This document shows positions 36,231 to 44,843 of a stretch of 64,000 bases of DNA, piece after piece (position 1 is the stretch's first letter; each line of letters starts with the position of its first letter). This DNA is from Deltaproteobacteria bacterium (GTDB taxonomy: Bacteria; Desulfobacterota; Desulfobulbia; Desulfobulbales; Desulfocapsaceae). A program made the position numbers and the translations under genes. The stretch is from NCBI GenBank assembly GCA_026388715.1, contig JAPLJF010000033.1, forward strand, positions 62,001-126,000. Reading direction: 5' to 3'. The notes under the pieces are model-generated. The model searched no databases, was not told where the DNA came from, and saw only the letters and a list, made by a program, of their open reading frames with translations.

Positions 36231-37295
36231 ATGTCTGATTCCTTCAAAAACCTGTACCTTCTGGGCCGTCCTTTCAGCCCACTCTACAGCACGGCCATGA
36301 AGCTCCGCTCCTCCCTGTATGATCGAGGATTCTTTCGCCGATACAAGATGGACGTTCCCGTTATCTCGATCGGCAATCTGACCATGGGCGGAACCGGCAA
36401 GACCCCCATCGTCAGTTACCTGGCCTCTTTTTTACAGAGCCATGGTTACAAACCGGCCATCATCAGTCGTGGCTATGGTGGTGGTGCCGACAACAAGGTC
36501 AACGTGGTCTCGGATGGAGAAGAACTCTACCTTGATGCCAAACAGGCAGGAGACGAACCACGGCTGCTGGCCGAGACCCTGCCGGGAATCCCTGTCCTCA
36601 CCGGTATTGTGCGCGCCCTGCCCTGTAAACACGCCATTCACACCCTTGGCTGTGACATCCTTCTCCTTGACGATGGATTCCAGCATCTGGCCGTGGAGCG
36701 GGATATCAATCTGGTGCTGTTCAGCGCCGATTCACTGGCGGGCAACAGCCGGGTCTTTCCCGGCGGTGATCTGCGGGAACCGGTTTCCGCACTCCAGCGT
36801 GCTGATGCCTTTCTGCTGACGGGTACGACCTCAGCAAACAAGGAAAGGGCGGAGCGTTTTGCCGCTCTTCTCCAGGATCGCTTTCCCCATAGACCTGTTT
36901 TTTTCAGCAGGTACAGCCCTTACGACGCCAGAAACGAGAAAGAAAACACAACGCTTCCCCTTGCGTCCCTGCCAACACCGCTCTTTGCTTTTTGCGGGAT
37001 TGCCAGGCCGGAGGCCTTCCAGCAGACCCTGGCCGCACAGGGTCTTATTTTAAGCGGTTTTACCGCTCTCAAGGATCATCAACACTATACCCCCCGCATC
37101 TTGCAGCAACTCCGAAAAGAGGCCGGAGACACTGGAGCCCAAGGGATCATTACTACTGCCAAGGATATGGTCAAGCTCAAGAACTGCAATTTTCCCCTCC
37201 CCTTTTATAGCCTGCAAATGCAGACCCATGTTGACGATGGACTGCAATCCTTTATCATGGAGAAGCTGGCACTGCTTACGCGAACTACCAGATGA
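36231..37295 (+). CDS. lpxK: Tetraacyldisaccharide 4'-kinase LpxK
   Basis: LpxK adds the 4'-phosphate to the lipid A disaccharide at the inner membrane. The protein has 354 residues. Seen: VPVISIGNLTMGGTGKTPIVSYLA with the P-loop GGTGKTP near 53, ISRGYGG, ADEPRLLAE-like QAGDEPRLLAETLPGIPVLT, and ILLLDDGFQHLAVERDINLVLF with the catalytic DDGFQH. C-terminal FCGIARPEAFQQTL and TTAKDMVKL also match. The first residues SDSFKNLYLLGRPFSPLYSTAMKLRSSLY form the usual membrane-contact helices. It is on the plus strand, 207 bases before lpxC. Confidence 0.96.
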   Translation: MSDSFKNLYLLGRPFSPLYSTAMKLRSSLYDRGFFRRYKMDVPVISIGNLTMGGTGKTPIVSYLASFLQSHGYKPAIISRGYGGGADNKVNVVSDGEELYLDAKQAGDEPRLLAETLPGIPVLTGIVRALPCKHAIHTLGCDILLLDDGFQHLAVERDINLVLFSADSLAGNSRVFPGGDLREPVSALQRADAFLLTGTTSANKERAERFAALLQDRFPHRPVFFSRYSPYDARNEKENTTLPLASLPTPLFAFCGIARPEAFQQTLAAQGLILSGFTALKDHQHYTPRILQQLRKEAGDTGAQGIITTAKDMVKLKNCNFPLPFYSLQMQTHVDDGLQSFIMEKLALLTRTTR

Positions 37296-37502
37296 TGTGT
37301 TTTTCCCCACCTCCTGCCGCTATCGTGTTTTTTATCCCACAGAAAATCTACCCACAAGCAAACCATAAAAAACGACACAACATGCTGAATACAAACAATA
37401 ATTTTATTTAATATTGCAAAATGCACATTATGGTTTATTTTTTGCATAGTTCAAGTTAATAGAACGCTGTACTTATTCCTGAACAAACAAGGTTTTTTTT
37501 AT

Positions 37503-38504
37503 ATGTCACGTCAAATAGAACTCCATCAACATACTATCCGCAAGACCATTCGTTGTGAAGGCGTTGGTCTGCACTCAGGTGAGCCTGTCAATATGGCAAT
37601 CAAGCCAGCCCCTGAAAACAACGGCATTCGTTTTTTCCGTTGCGACCTGACCTCTCATCAGCATATTCAGGCCCATATGGATAAGATCGTTGACACCCGT
37701 CGTTCCACAACCATCAGTGACAACGGTATAACCGTCGCCACCACGGAACACCTCATGGCCGCCCTCCTCGGATTCGGCATTGATAACGCCGACATTGAAC
37801 TTGACGGGGTTGAAGTTCCGATCATGGATGGCAGCGCCGGTCCTTTTATTCATCTCCTTGCCCAGGCAGGAAAAAGAAAGCAGACGGCCTTGCGTAAAGT
37901 GCTGCGTATCACCAAGGAAATCATTTATCAGGACGGCGTCAGCTTTCTCCGGATTCTCCCCTATAATGGCTTCAAGATCAGCGGCAAGATTGACTTTAAC
38001 GATCAGGTCATCCAGACCCAGCACTATTCAATCAACCTGACAGAAGATCGCTTTGCCAAAGAAATCGCCATGGCCAGGACCTTCGGATATGCTGAACAGG
38101 TTGAGGAATTATGGAAGCAAGGACTGGCGCTCGGCGTCAACCTGAGCAATGTAATCGCCATTCATTGGGATCGAAAAAGCGTATTAAATGAAGAAGGTCT
38201 GCGATTTGACAATGAATTTATCCGTCATAAGGTCCTGGATCTGGTAGGCGATCTGGCGCTGCTTGGCTGTCCTGTCCTTGGCCATGTTACTGCCCATTGT
38301 GCTGGTCATACTCAACACCTTGCCTTTATGCAGGCCATTGCCAATGCCACCGACTGCTGGGAGCTTATTGAACTGAGCCAAAACGGCAACTACTCCGTGC
38401 TGGATCAAGTCATCTCCAGCACGAAAGCGGCTGGAGACATGCTCGTGCCCCTTTTCAGACCACAACCCGCACAGCCAGATATCGCCCCGGCGGCATCCTA
38501 CTGA
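37503..38504 (+). CDS. lpxC: UDP-3-O-acyl-N-acetylglucosamine deacetylase LpxC
   Basis: LpxC performs the committed step of lipid A synthesis, a zinc-dependent deacetylation in the cytosol. The protein has 333 residues against about 305 in E. coli. Seen: QHTIRKTIRCEGVGLHSGEPVNM, TTISDNGITVATTEHLMAALLGFGIDNADIELDGVEVPIMDGSAGPF with a zinc-binding His in TTEHL, and RHKVLDLVGDLALLGCPVLGHVTAHCAGHTQH with the second His/Asp pair and the catalytic His near 268. The KSGH of E. coli is CAGH here. A C-terminal tail of about 25 residues is extra. It is followed by a strong terminator. Confidence 0.96.
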   Translation: MSRQIELHQHTIRKTIRCEGVGLHSGEPVNMAIKPAPENNGIRFFRCDLTSHQHIQAHMDKIVDTRRSTTISDNGITVATTEHLMAALLGFGIDNADIELDGVEVPIMDGSAGPFIHLLAQAGKRKQTALRKVLRITKEIIYQDGVSFLRILPYNGFKISGKIDFNDQVIQTQHYSINLTEDRFAKEIAMARTFGYAEQVEELWKQGLALGVNLSNVIAIHWDRKSVLNEEGLRFDNEFIRHKVLDLVGDLALLGCPVLGHVTAHCAGHTQHLAFMQAIANATDCWELIELSQNGNYSVLDQVISSTKAAGDMLVPLFRPQPAQPDIAPAASY

Positions 38505-38529
38505 CTTTTTGACTTTCATCTTCCGGAAT

Positions 38530-38575
38530 AAAAAAAGGGGCTGCGTAAGTTAATCTTACCGCAGCCCCTTTTTTT
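38530..38575. terminator. Bidirectional terminator between lpxC and the epimerase gene
   Basis: GGGGCTGCGTAAG pairs with CTTACCGCAGCCCC (one bulged base). A7 lies on the left and T7 on the right, so it works for both converging transcripts. Confidence 0.95.
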
Positions 38576-38606
38576 ATTCCTTGCCACAGAGATTAACCAA
38601 GCGACG

Positions 38607-39614
38607 TTACTGATAATACTCTTTATACCACGCCACGAATTTACGCACCCCTTCGACCAACGACGTTGCCGGTTTGTAACCAAAATCCCGTTTCAGATCA
38701 TCCACATTGGCATAGGTGATCGGGACATCACCTGGCTGCATAGGCAGGAAATTCTTATCCGCCTTGCGCCCTAAAGCTTCCTCAAGAACATGGATGAAGT
38801 GCAGCAGCTTTTCCTTGTCATTATTTCCTATATTATAAATACGATACGGGCAGTAGGAGGTCGCCGGATCAGGCAGGTCGCCATTCCACAACGGATCCGG
38901 CTCCGGCACCTTGGCAATGACCCGGACCACGCCTTCGACGATATCGTCAATATAGGTAAAGTCACGCTCCATATTGCCGTTATTAAAGACATTGATCGGC
39001 TCACCGGCCAGGATGGCCCTGGCGAAAAGGGCGGGGGCCATGTCCGGCCTGCCCCACGGGCCATAGACCGTAAAAAAGCGCAATCCGGTTGTGGGCAGCC
39101 CAAAAAGATGACTGTAGGTGTGTGCCATCAACTCGTTGGCCTTCTTTGAGGCCGCATACAGAGAGACCGGATGATCCACATTATCATGCACCGAATAGGG
39201 CTGCCTGGTATTGGCCCCATACACCGAACTTGATGAGGCATAGACAAGGTGTTTGACTCCGGAATGGCGACAACCTTCCAGGATATTGACAAAGCCCACG
39301 ATATTGGTATCCACATAGGAATACGGGTTGATGAGGGAATAGCGAACCCCGGGCTGGGCGGCCAGATTGACCACCGCGTCAAAGCTGTTGTCCTGAAACA
39401 GCTTTTCCATGGCCGGTCGATCGGCAATATCAATATTCACATGGCGGAAACGCTCTCCTGCTGCCAGATGGGCCAGCCGATCTTTTTTCAACTGGGGGTC
39501 ATAATAGTCAGTCAGGTTGTCAACGCCAACCACCTCCGCACCATTATCCGTCAACCTTCTGACCAGATGGGCCCCAATAAAACCGGCTGCTCCGGTCACA
39601 AGTATTTTTTTCAT
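38607..39614 (-). CDS. NAD-dependent nucleotide-sugar epimerase, UDP-glucuronate 4-epimerase type
   Basis: The protein has 335 residues from ATG 39614 (MKKILVTGAAGFIGAHL); the track start is 6 codons earlier. It is an extended short-chain dehydrogenase: NAD motif GAAGFIG, Asp of VVGVDNLTDYYDPQLKKDR (a spacing typical of UDP-glucuronate 4-epimerases), the catalytic S-S-S/YAASKKANE (YxxxK), and LRFFTVYGPWGRPDMA. Such enzymes supply UDP-galacturonate for LPS core or capsule. Its start is 15 bases from the end of the aldolase gene frame, and the two are on the same strand. Family firm; exact substrate inferred. Confidence 0.88.
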   Translation of the reverse strand: MKKILVTGAAGFIGAHLVRRLTDNGAEVVGVDNLTDYYDPQLKKDRLAHLAAGERFRHVNIDIADRPAMEKLFQDNSFDAVVNLAAQPGVRYSLINPYSYVDTNIVGFVNILEGCRHSGVKHLVYASSSSVYGANTRQPYSVHDNVDHPVSLYAASKKANELMAHTYSHLFGLPTTGLRFFTVYGPWGRPDMAPALFARAILAGEPINVFNNGNMERDFTYIDDIVEGVVRVIAKVPEPDPLWNGDLPDPATSYCPYRIYNIGNNDKEKLLHFIHVLEEALGRKADKNFLPMQPGDVPITYANVDDLKRDFGYKPATSLVEGVRKFVAWYKEYYQ

Positions 39615-39628
39615 GATTTCCATCAATA

Positions 39629-40912
39629 TCAATCGTCAAAATGGCCTTCTGGCCCCTTATTTACATCAAGCGTTCTCGCGCGTTCAATAATCATTTCCCG
39701 GGTCCATTGCCCCGGGTCTTCAATCCGCCCCACCTTGGGTCCAAGATCATACGACCCGGCCTCAAGAATCACCTCGCGGGCCAGGGTGGCACTGCCTCCG
39801 GCATAGAACACATCCATCAGCATGGTATAGACAAAATCCTCCACCCGTTTGGACATCCGCTCACGGATTGCTCGGGGCTGGCCAAGGAGCCTGGGCTCAA
39901 AGGGCAGATTCAGTTTTTTGTAGTCGCCACTCTTCCATTCCTTGGCCTCGGCATAGGCCGTCATCTGCTCCCACATCTCCTCACTGACACCCTCACCTTC
40001 AACCTTCTGCAAATTGCCGCTGCCATCGAGGATAGCATTGCCATAATCATTGACCTCCACCCCCCAGGAAACCATCTGCAGGGCTGTGGCCACATTGGCC
40101 TTGGTGGTGCTGGTCTGCCTGGCAATGGCCCGCAGACGCTCCGAGCTGTTGCCGGAGGTCCCGTGCTGGGCGCCGGATGTCCCATACGGGGTGAGATGTT
40201 TATGGATATCCATGGTCAGCTCCACCTGAATCCCCTGACTGCTGGCCTCAAGGCCATGGGTGGTGCCATTGTTCAAGGCGATCCAGTCGGGGCAGATCCC
40301 ATGGGCGTTCAGTCCCTTGATCAGGAAAGAGGCGTCATCAACGGTGGAGAGCCCCTGCGAACCTTTGATCTCACCCACCTCGGTCTCAAGCCCTGCCCAG
40401 GCGGGGATCATGGGGTTCAGTTCGATGTTGGCCAGCAGGTTCAGGTCATCAGGCATGTGCGAGGCGTCAATGGCAATCGAGGTGATACCCGCCTCAAAGA
40501 TCGTCGGAATCTCCACCCTGGCCATGGGCAGATCCCCTTCCTTCTTGATCCCGTAATGATCGGCATGGATGGCAACCGGCACGGTGATTCCCAGCTCATT
40601 GCACATGGCATCCACCTGCCGGGCGATATTCCAGTAATTCACCGCACAGTAGGCAGAGGCCCCGCCCTCGGACCGGGCAATCTCGATGATCAGCGCCGCA
40701 TCAGCCCGCTCTGCTGCCTGCAAGGCGCCGCGGATAATAAACAGATTCCGGCCATTGGCGGCCATGGTCATGGCCCCGCCTTTGGCCCGCAGGGCGCGGT
40801 CAATTACCTTGCCGCTGACCAGCAGGGCCTGGGAGTGGGGAAACAACTGTCTGATATTGGGGGGACGTCCAATATCCAATGCCTTTGCAAAATCTCCGAT
40901 AACACTCATCAC
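39629..40912 (-). CDS. Class II (zinc) fructose-bisphosphate aldolase-like protein
   Basis: The protein has 427 residues. The TIM-barrel zinc aldolase pattern is visible: an N-terminal NLFIIRGALQAAERADAALIIEIARSEGG, VPVAIHADHYG with the catalytic Asp and first zinc His, ITSIAIDASHMP, AGLETEVGEIKG with a zinc-binding Glu, and WIALNNGTTHG with a zinc-binding His. The protein is longer than the E. coli class II enzyme (359) and resembles the long variants in Desulfobacterota. It probably serves glycolysis or gluconeogenesis, though a related ketose-bisphosphate is possible. A 429-residue plus-strand ORF (39641-40930) is only its antisense shadow. Confidence 0.85.
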   Translation of the reverse strand: MMSVIGDFAKALDIGRPPNIRQLFPHSQALLVSGKVIDRALRAKGGAMTMAANGRNLFIIRGALQAAERADAALIIEIARSEGGASAYCAVNYWNIARQVDAMCNELGITVPVAIHADHYGIKKEGDLPMARVEIPTIFEAGITSIAIDASHMPDDLNLLANIELNPMIPAWAGLETEVGEIKGSQGLSTVDDASFLIKGLNAHGICPDWIALNNGTTHGLEASSQGIQVELTMDIHKHLTPYGTSGAQHGTSGNSSERLRAIARQTSTTKANVATALQMVSWGVEVNDYGNAILDGSGNLQKVEGEGVSEEMWEQMTAYAEAKEWKSGDYKKLNLPFEPRLLGQPRAIRERMSKRVEDFVYTMLMDVFYAGGSATLAREVILEAGSYDLGPKVGRIEDPGQWTREMIIERARTLDVNKGPEGHFDD

Positions 40913-41022
40913 AACCTCCAGTTCATATAATCAGGGGAAAAATCACAACCTCTTCCTATAACGTACCCCAATAAAAGAGTCCAGCAGATGAGGTAACAGA
41001 CAATCTTTTCCGGACAAAACCA

Positions 41023-41864
41023 TCATTCTTCGGTATCAGCCTTTTCCGGTACGACAGGTTCCGGCTGAAAATCGGCAAAGCCTTTCCGGCCAAAAACCCA
41101 CACGGCAACGACACTGATTTCATACAATATCATCAATGGCACCGCCATCATGAACTGATTCACGACATCAGGAGTTGGCGTTAGAATCGCCGCAATAATA
41201 AAATTGGCAAGAATGGCATACTTGCGATGACGATTCAAAAAAGCAAGATTAATAACGCCAATCTTGGCCAGAAAAACCATCAGCACCGGCATTTCAAAGA
41301 TTACCCCAAAGGCAATAAGCAGATGGAGGGCCAGGGAAAAATATTCGGTGACAGCCGGCATTGATATCAGAAAATCATTGCTGTACCCAACAAGAAAACG
41401 GAAGGCGGGTGGAAAGACGACAAAATAGCCAAAGGTCGCGCCACTCAAAAAACAAATGGTGGAGAGAAAGGAAAAGGGCAGCAGCACGCGTTTCTCATGT
41501 TTGTACAGACCAGGGGCCAGAAAACGCCAGATCTGATAAAAAATGACCGGACTGGCCAGAAGCAGACCACAGACTACGGCGAGCTTTAGATAAAAAAAAA
41601 CCCTTCCTGGTACGAGGTAAAAATCAGTGATGAGCCTTTGGGCAGGACATCAGTGAGTGGCTTGAAAAACCAGACCCCAATGGATTCGATATAGTTGTAC
41701 GCCGCGGTAAAACCAACAACGACGGCAGCCAGGGAGATAATAAGGCAGGAGCGCAGATCACGCAGATGACCAGTCAAGGACTGGGCATTGAATTGCTCAT
41801 CTTCTGTTCCGGGGACTTGTTCAGGGATTTCCACCTGTTTTGAAGCATTATTCTGTTCCATCAT
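41023..41864 (-). CDS. tatC: Twin-arginine translocase subunit TatC, split by a T9 tract
   Basis: TatC is the Tat substrate receptor in the inner membrane. The N-terminal ORF (41586-41864) has an acidic start, then SLTGHLRDLRSCLIISLAAV (the usual HLxELR region), and ends at TSYQEGFFFI. The C-terminal ORF (41023-41487) carries FLSGATFGYFVVFPPAFRFL and AILTPTPDVVNQFMMAVPLMILYEISV. Between them a third frame reads YLKLAVVCGLLLASPVIFYQ and PGLYKHEKR, clearly TatC. One more T in the run of nine (41592-41600) would restore a 280-residue protein. Causes could be slippage during transcription, a sequencing error, or a mutation. FdnG and the DUF882 protein here carry Tat signals, so a working TatC is expected. 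Confidence 0.88.
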
Positions 41865-41986
41865 TGTTATTCTTGGTATTTTCTTCTCTTAAATGATATT
41901 GTAGCCGGGTTATTTTCTGCTGAATCTTCTCAGGGGACACCCACTGAAAAGATCATTATTCACAGCCTGTCTTCCCGAAGAACACC

Positions 41987-43792
41987 ATGAACTACATACC
42001 ATCCAGAATCACTCTTTGCAACTCATTCAATAAAGGATCAATATTGCAAAAAACACTCTTATCCATCGTAATTCTGCTTTGTGCCCTTCTTCACTGCCCC
42101 GGAACTGCTCTTGCTGTCACCGCGGAAAGGTTGAATCTAGCCCTCCGTGATCGTCTCGAACAGACCAGCATTAACTTTTCCGATATTCAGACTGATAAAG
42201 AAGCCAATAAGATGCAGCGCTGGCTGGCTGTCATCTATACCAAGACAGGCTTACAACCCCTCTGGGTCACCACGGACGGCCCTGGGAAAAAAGCGGAAAT
42301 TCTGTTCTCGGTTTTAATAAATTCCGAAGCGGATGGCCTGATCCCGGAACAATACCATGTGAACCGGATTACCTCCCTCTGGAATAGCACGACACCAGAA
42401 GAGTTGATTGATCTCGACACCCTGTTGACCCTTGCCTTCATCACCTACGCCCATGACGCCCAGGAAGGAAGGACGCATTCCAGAAAAAGCAACCCCGATC
42501 TTCTGGTGAAGGATGAAGACACTTCTGCTTTTTATAAACTGGCGTTCATAAAAACAGCCCTCTCTGCTCCAGATTTCAACCAATTTATGGATAGTCTGTT
42601 GCCGTCACATAAATTTTATAGAAATCTGCGTGCTGCCTTGCCACGATATCAAGTTCTGGCCACCGCCGGTGGCTGGTCTCCTGTCGCAGCCGGCAAATCC
42701 ATCCATCCAGGCGAACAGGATTCAAGAATCCCGGCAATAGGGAAAAGATTACAGATTGAAGGCTTTCTCCAATCGGCGACAACCGACTCCCCTGTTTATG
42801 ATAAGGCGCTTGAACAGGCCGTCATCCAGTTTCAGCTTCGCCACGGCCTGACCAGCGATGGCGTGATTGGTAAATCCACCATCACTGCCATGAACATACC
42901 CGCCGAGCAGAAAGTCAGACAAATTATCATCAATCTTGAGCGTTGGCGCGAGGAAGCCCATGATCTTGGTAAAAAATATGTGCTGGTGGATATTGCCGGT
43001 TTTACCCTGAAAGGCATTGAAAACGATATGGTCATGCTGGAAATGCCCGTTATTGTCGGCACCCAACTCCACGAAACACCAGTATTCAGTGATCTGATCC
43101 AATATATAGACCTCAACCCTTACTGGAATATTCCACCCAGCATTGCCCGTAATGAACTGCTGGCCGATCTGAGAAAAAATCCTCAATATCTTAACAAAGA
43201 GCATATCCGTCTCTTCAGTGACAGGACATCTGAGGCCAGAGAGATAAATCCCCTGTCCATTGACTGGAACCAGGTGAGCCCAAATCAAATGGGCCAGTTC
43301 GTATTACGGCAAGACCCTGGCAAATGGAACGCCCTTGGTGCAATCAAATTTGTCTTTCCCAATCATTTTAATGTCTATATGCATGACACCCCTGCGCAGG
43401 CCTACTTTAAACGTTCCAACCGGGCCTTCAGTCATGGCTGTATTCGTCTCGGCAATCCTCTCAAACTGGCGGAATTCCTCCTGGGTGGCAGTGAAAAAGG
43501 CTGGTCTTCAGAACAAGTCAATAAGCTCATAAGCACGGGTAAACGCACCATTATCCGTCTGCCAACACCTCTACCGGTTCATATCACCTACCAGACCGTC
43601 ACAAGCGACCAGAATGGCATAATCTCTTTTTATACGGACATCTATGATCGTGATCAGCAGCTTGAAGACATACTTTTCAAGTTACAACATATAGATACAA
43701 CAACAGATAAAGGCATGGTTCAAGTCAGGAAGAGCAACTTTTCAATCGTCACTCCGGCAAAGACAAAAATTGATAACTCGTTGAGGCAATGA
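41987..43792 (+). CDS. ldtD: L,D-transpeptidase, YcbB/LdtD type
   Basis: The protein has 601 residues. It makes 3-3 (mDAP-mDAP) cross-links in peptidoglycan in the periplasm. Order: a signal or anchor helix near 20-45, a scaffold domain, a peptidoglycan-binding domain (about 250-310, LEQAVIQFQLRHGLTSDGVIGKSTI), then the YkuD catalytic domain (about 330-530). The active site is AFSHGCIRLGNP, with Cys near 485 and His two before it. VNIPPSIAR-like NPYWNIPPSIARNELL and NHFNVYMHDTP also match the YcbB type. The length fits E. coli LdtD (615). It is followed by a DUF882 gene, the same neighbour order as ycbB-ycbK in E. coli. Confidence 0.93.
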   Translation: MNYIPSRITLCNSFNKGSILQKTLLSIVILLCALLHCPGTALAVTAERLNLALRDRLEQTSINFSDIQTDKEANKMQRWLAVIYTKTGLQPLWVTTDGPGKKAEILFSVLINSEADGLIPEQYHVNRITSLWNSTTPEELIDLDTLLTLAFITYAHDAQEGRTHSRKSNPDLLVKDEDTSAFYKLAFIKTALSAPDFNQFMDSLLPSHKFYRNLRAALPRYQVLATAGGWSPVAAGKSIHPGEQDSRIPAIGKRLQIEGFLQSATTDSPVYDKALEQAVIQFQLRHGLTSDGVIGKSTITAMNIPAEQKVRQIIINLERWREEAHDLGKKYVLVDIAGFTLKGIENDMVMLEMPVIVGTQLHETPVFSDLIQYIDLNPYWNIPPSIARNELLADLRKNPQYLNKEHIRLFSDRTSEAREINPLSIDWNQVSPNQMGQFVLRQDPGKWNALGAIKFVFPNHFNVYMHDTPAQAYFKRSNRAFSHGCIRLGNPLKLAEFLLGGSEKGWSSEQVNKLISTGKRTIIRLPTPLPVHITYQTVTSDQNGIISFYTDIYDRDQQLEDILFKLQHIDTTTDKGMVQVRKSNFSIVTPAKTKIDNSLRQ

Positions 43793-43965
43793 ATTTTTCC
43801 CCTTCACCAGGATGACCATGTTGACAAGAGGGATGTTTTTAGGGTACAAATTGTCATCTTATCCTCCACACCCGAAATGGTGACAACGGAAAGGACAGAA
43901 AAACGCTATCTTGATTATAAAATCGAATAAAAGATAAGATCAACTTAAGGATACAGGCAAAGCCA

Positions 43966-44496
43966 ATGAATCGACGAAATTTTCTTGGGCGGGCAATGGC
44001 CATGGTCCCCCTTTTTTTACTCTCTTCTCCCAGCTCCTTACTGGCCAGCTTTGAAGAAAAAACCCTCTCCTTTTATCACACCCACACCTTAAAAGAACTG
44101 TCCATCGTCTATTTCAGAAATGGTCGCCATATTCCCAGCGCCCTGGCCACAATTAACAATTTCCTGAAAGATTTCAGGACGGGAGATATCCATCCCATTG
44201 ATCCAGCCCTGCTCGACCTTCTCCATGACCTGCAACTAGCCACAGGCACCAAAAAATTCTTTGAAGTGATTTCTGGATACAGATCGCCTCAGACCAACGC
44301 CATGCTCCATAGTAATAGCGGCGGGGTTGCCAGCCATAGCCTGCACATGCTTGGCAAGGCTATAGATATCCGTCTCCCCTCTTTCAGTACTGGCCATCTG
44401 CACAAGATTGCCCTCGCCTTCCAGCGGGGTGGAGTTGGCTATTATCCTCAATCCGATTTTATCCACATAGACACAGGCCATGTCCGCACCTGGTAG
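43966..44496 (+). CDS. mepK: DUF882/MepK-like murein endopeptidase with Tat signal
   Basis: The protein has 176 residues. The N-terminus MNRRNFLGRAMAMVPLFLLSS is a twin-arginine signal. The rest is an M15-type peptidase domain: ISGYRSPQTNAML, ASHSLHMLGKAIDIRLP with zinc-binding His and Asp, and DFIHIDTGHVR with the last His. E. coli YcbK/MepK has the same length, also uses Tat and cleaves 3-3 cross-links. Downstream of an LdtD homologue it would complete a make-and-cut pair for 3-3 links. The gap of 173 bases to ldtD holds no other gene. Confidence 0.92.
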   Translation: MNRRNFLGRAMAMVPLFLLSSPSSLLASFEEKTLSFYHTHTLKELSIVYFRNGRHIPSALATINNFLKDFRTGDIHPIDPALLDLLHDLQLATGTKKFFEVISGYRSPQTNAMLHSNSGGVASHSLHMLGKAIDIRLPSFSTGHLHKIALAFQRGGVGYYPQSDFIHIDTGHVRTW

Positions 44497-44531
44497 CGGA
44501 CTCATTTTCCCATTTGCATGAAGAGACAGAT

Positions 44532-44843
44532 ATGGATTTCTGGTATGTCTATATCGTCCGCTGCAGTGATAACACCCTCTATACCGGCATCACCACAGAC
44601 TTAAGTAGACGCCTCCTGGAACACAACTCCGGGCCAAAAGGAGCGCGATATACCAGGTCACGCCGGCCAGTCGCGCTTGTCTATTGCGAACAGGTCGCAT
44701 CCAGATCTGCCGCAACCAGCCGTGAGTCTCATATCAAAAAGCTCAAGATATCCCAGAAAGGCCAACTGGTGGCGCAACAAGAGAAAATATCCTTGATGAC
44801 TTCTTACAAGACTATCTACCATGACCTCAATCCTGATTGTTGA
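44532..44843 (+). CDS. GIY-YIG domain protein, UPF0213/YhbQ type
   Basis: The protein has 103 residues from ATG 44532; the track start at 44514 gives six extra residues. It has WYVYIVRCSDNTLYTGITTDLSRRLLEHN, with the GIY-YIG core as YVYI and YTGI, then KGARYTRSRRPVALVY and RESHIKKLK, the standard small single-domain family. These are putative nucleases of uncertain role. The gene overlaps the first 23 bases of the downstream regulator gene, and its C-terminus (about 20 residues) is unlike the family. Confidence 0.88.
   Translation: MDFWYVYIVRCSDNTLYTGITTDLSRRLLEHNSGPKGARYTRSRRPVALVYCEQVASRSAATSRESHIKKLKISQKGQLVAQQEKISLMTSYKTIYHDLNPDC

Noticed and set aside
36043-36300. Plus-strand ORF before lpxK (85 aa)
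   Set aside because: It overlaps the start of lpxK in another frame, contains low-complexity sequence and has no family match.
39641-40930. Plus-strand ORF of 429 aa
   Set aside because: It is exactly antisense to the class II aldolase gene, whose active-site motifs are clear; the plus-strand product shows no family likeness.
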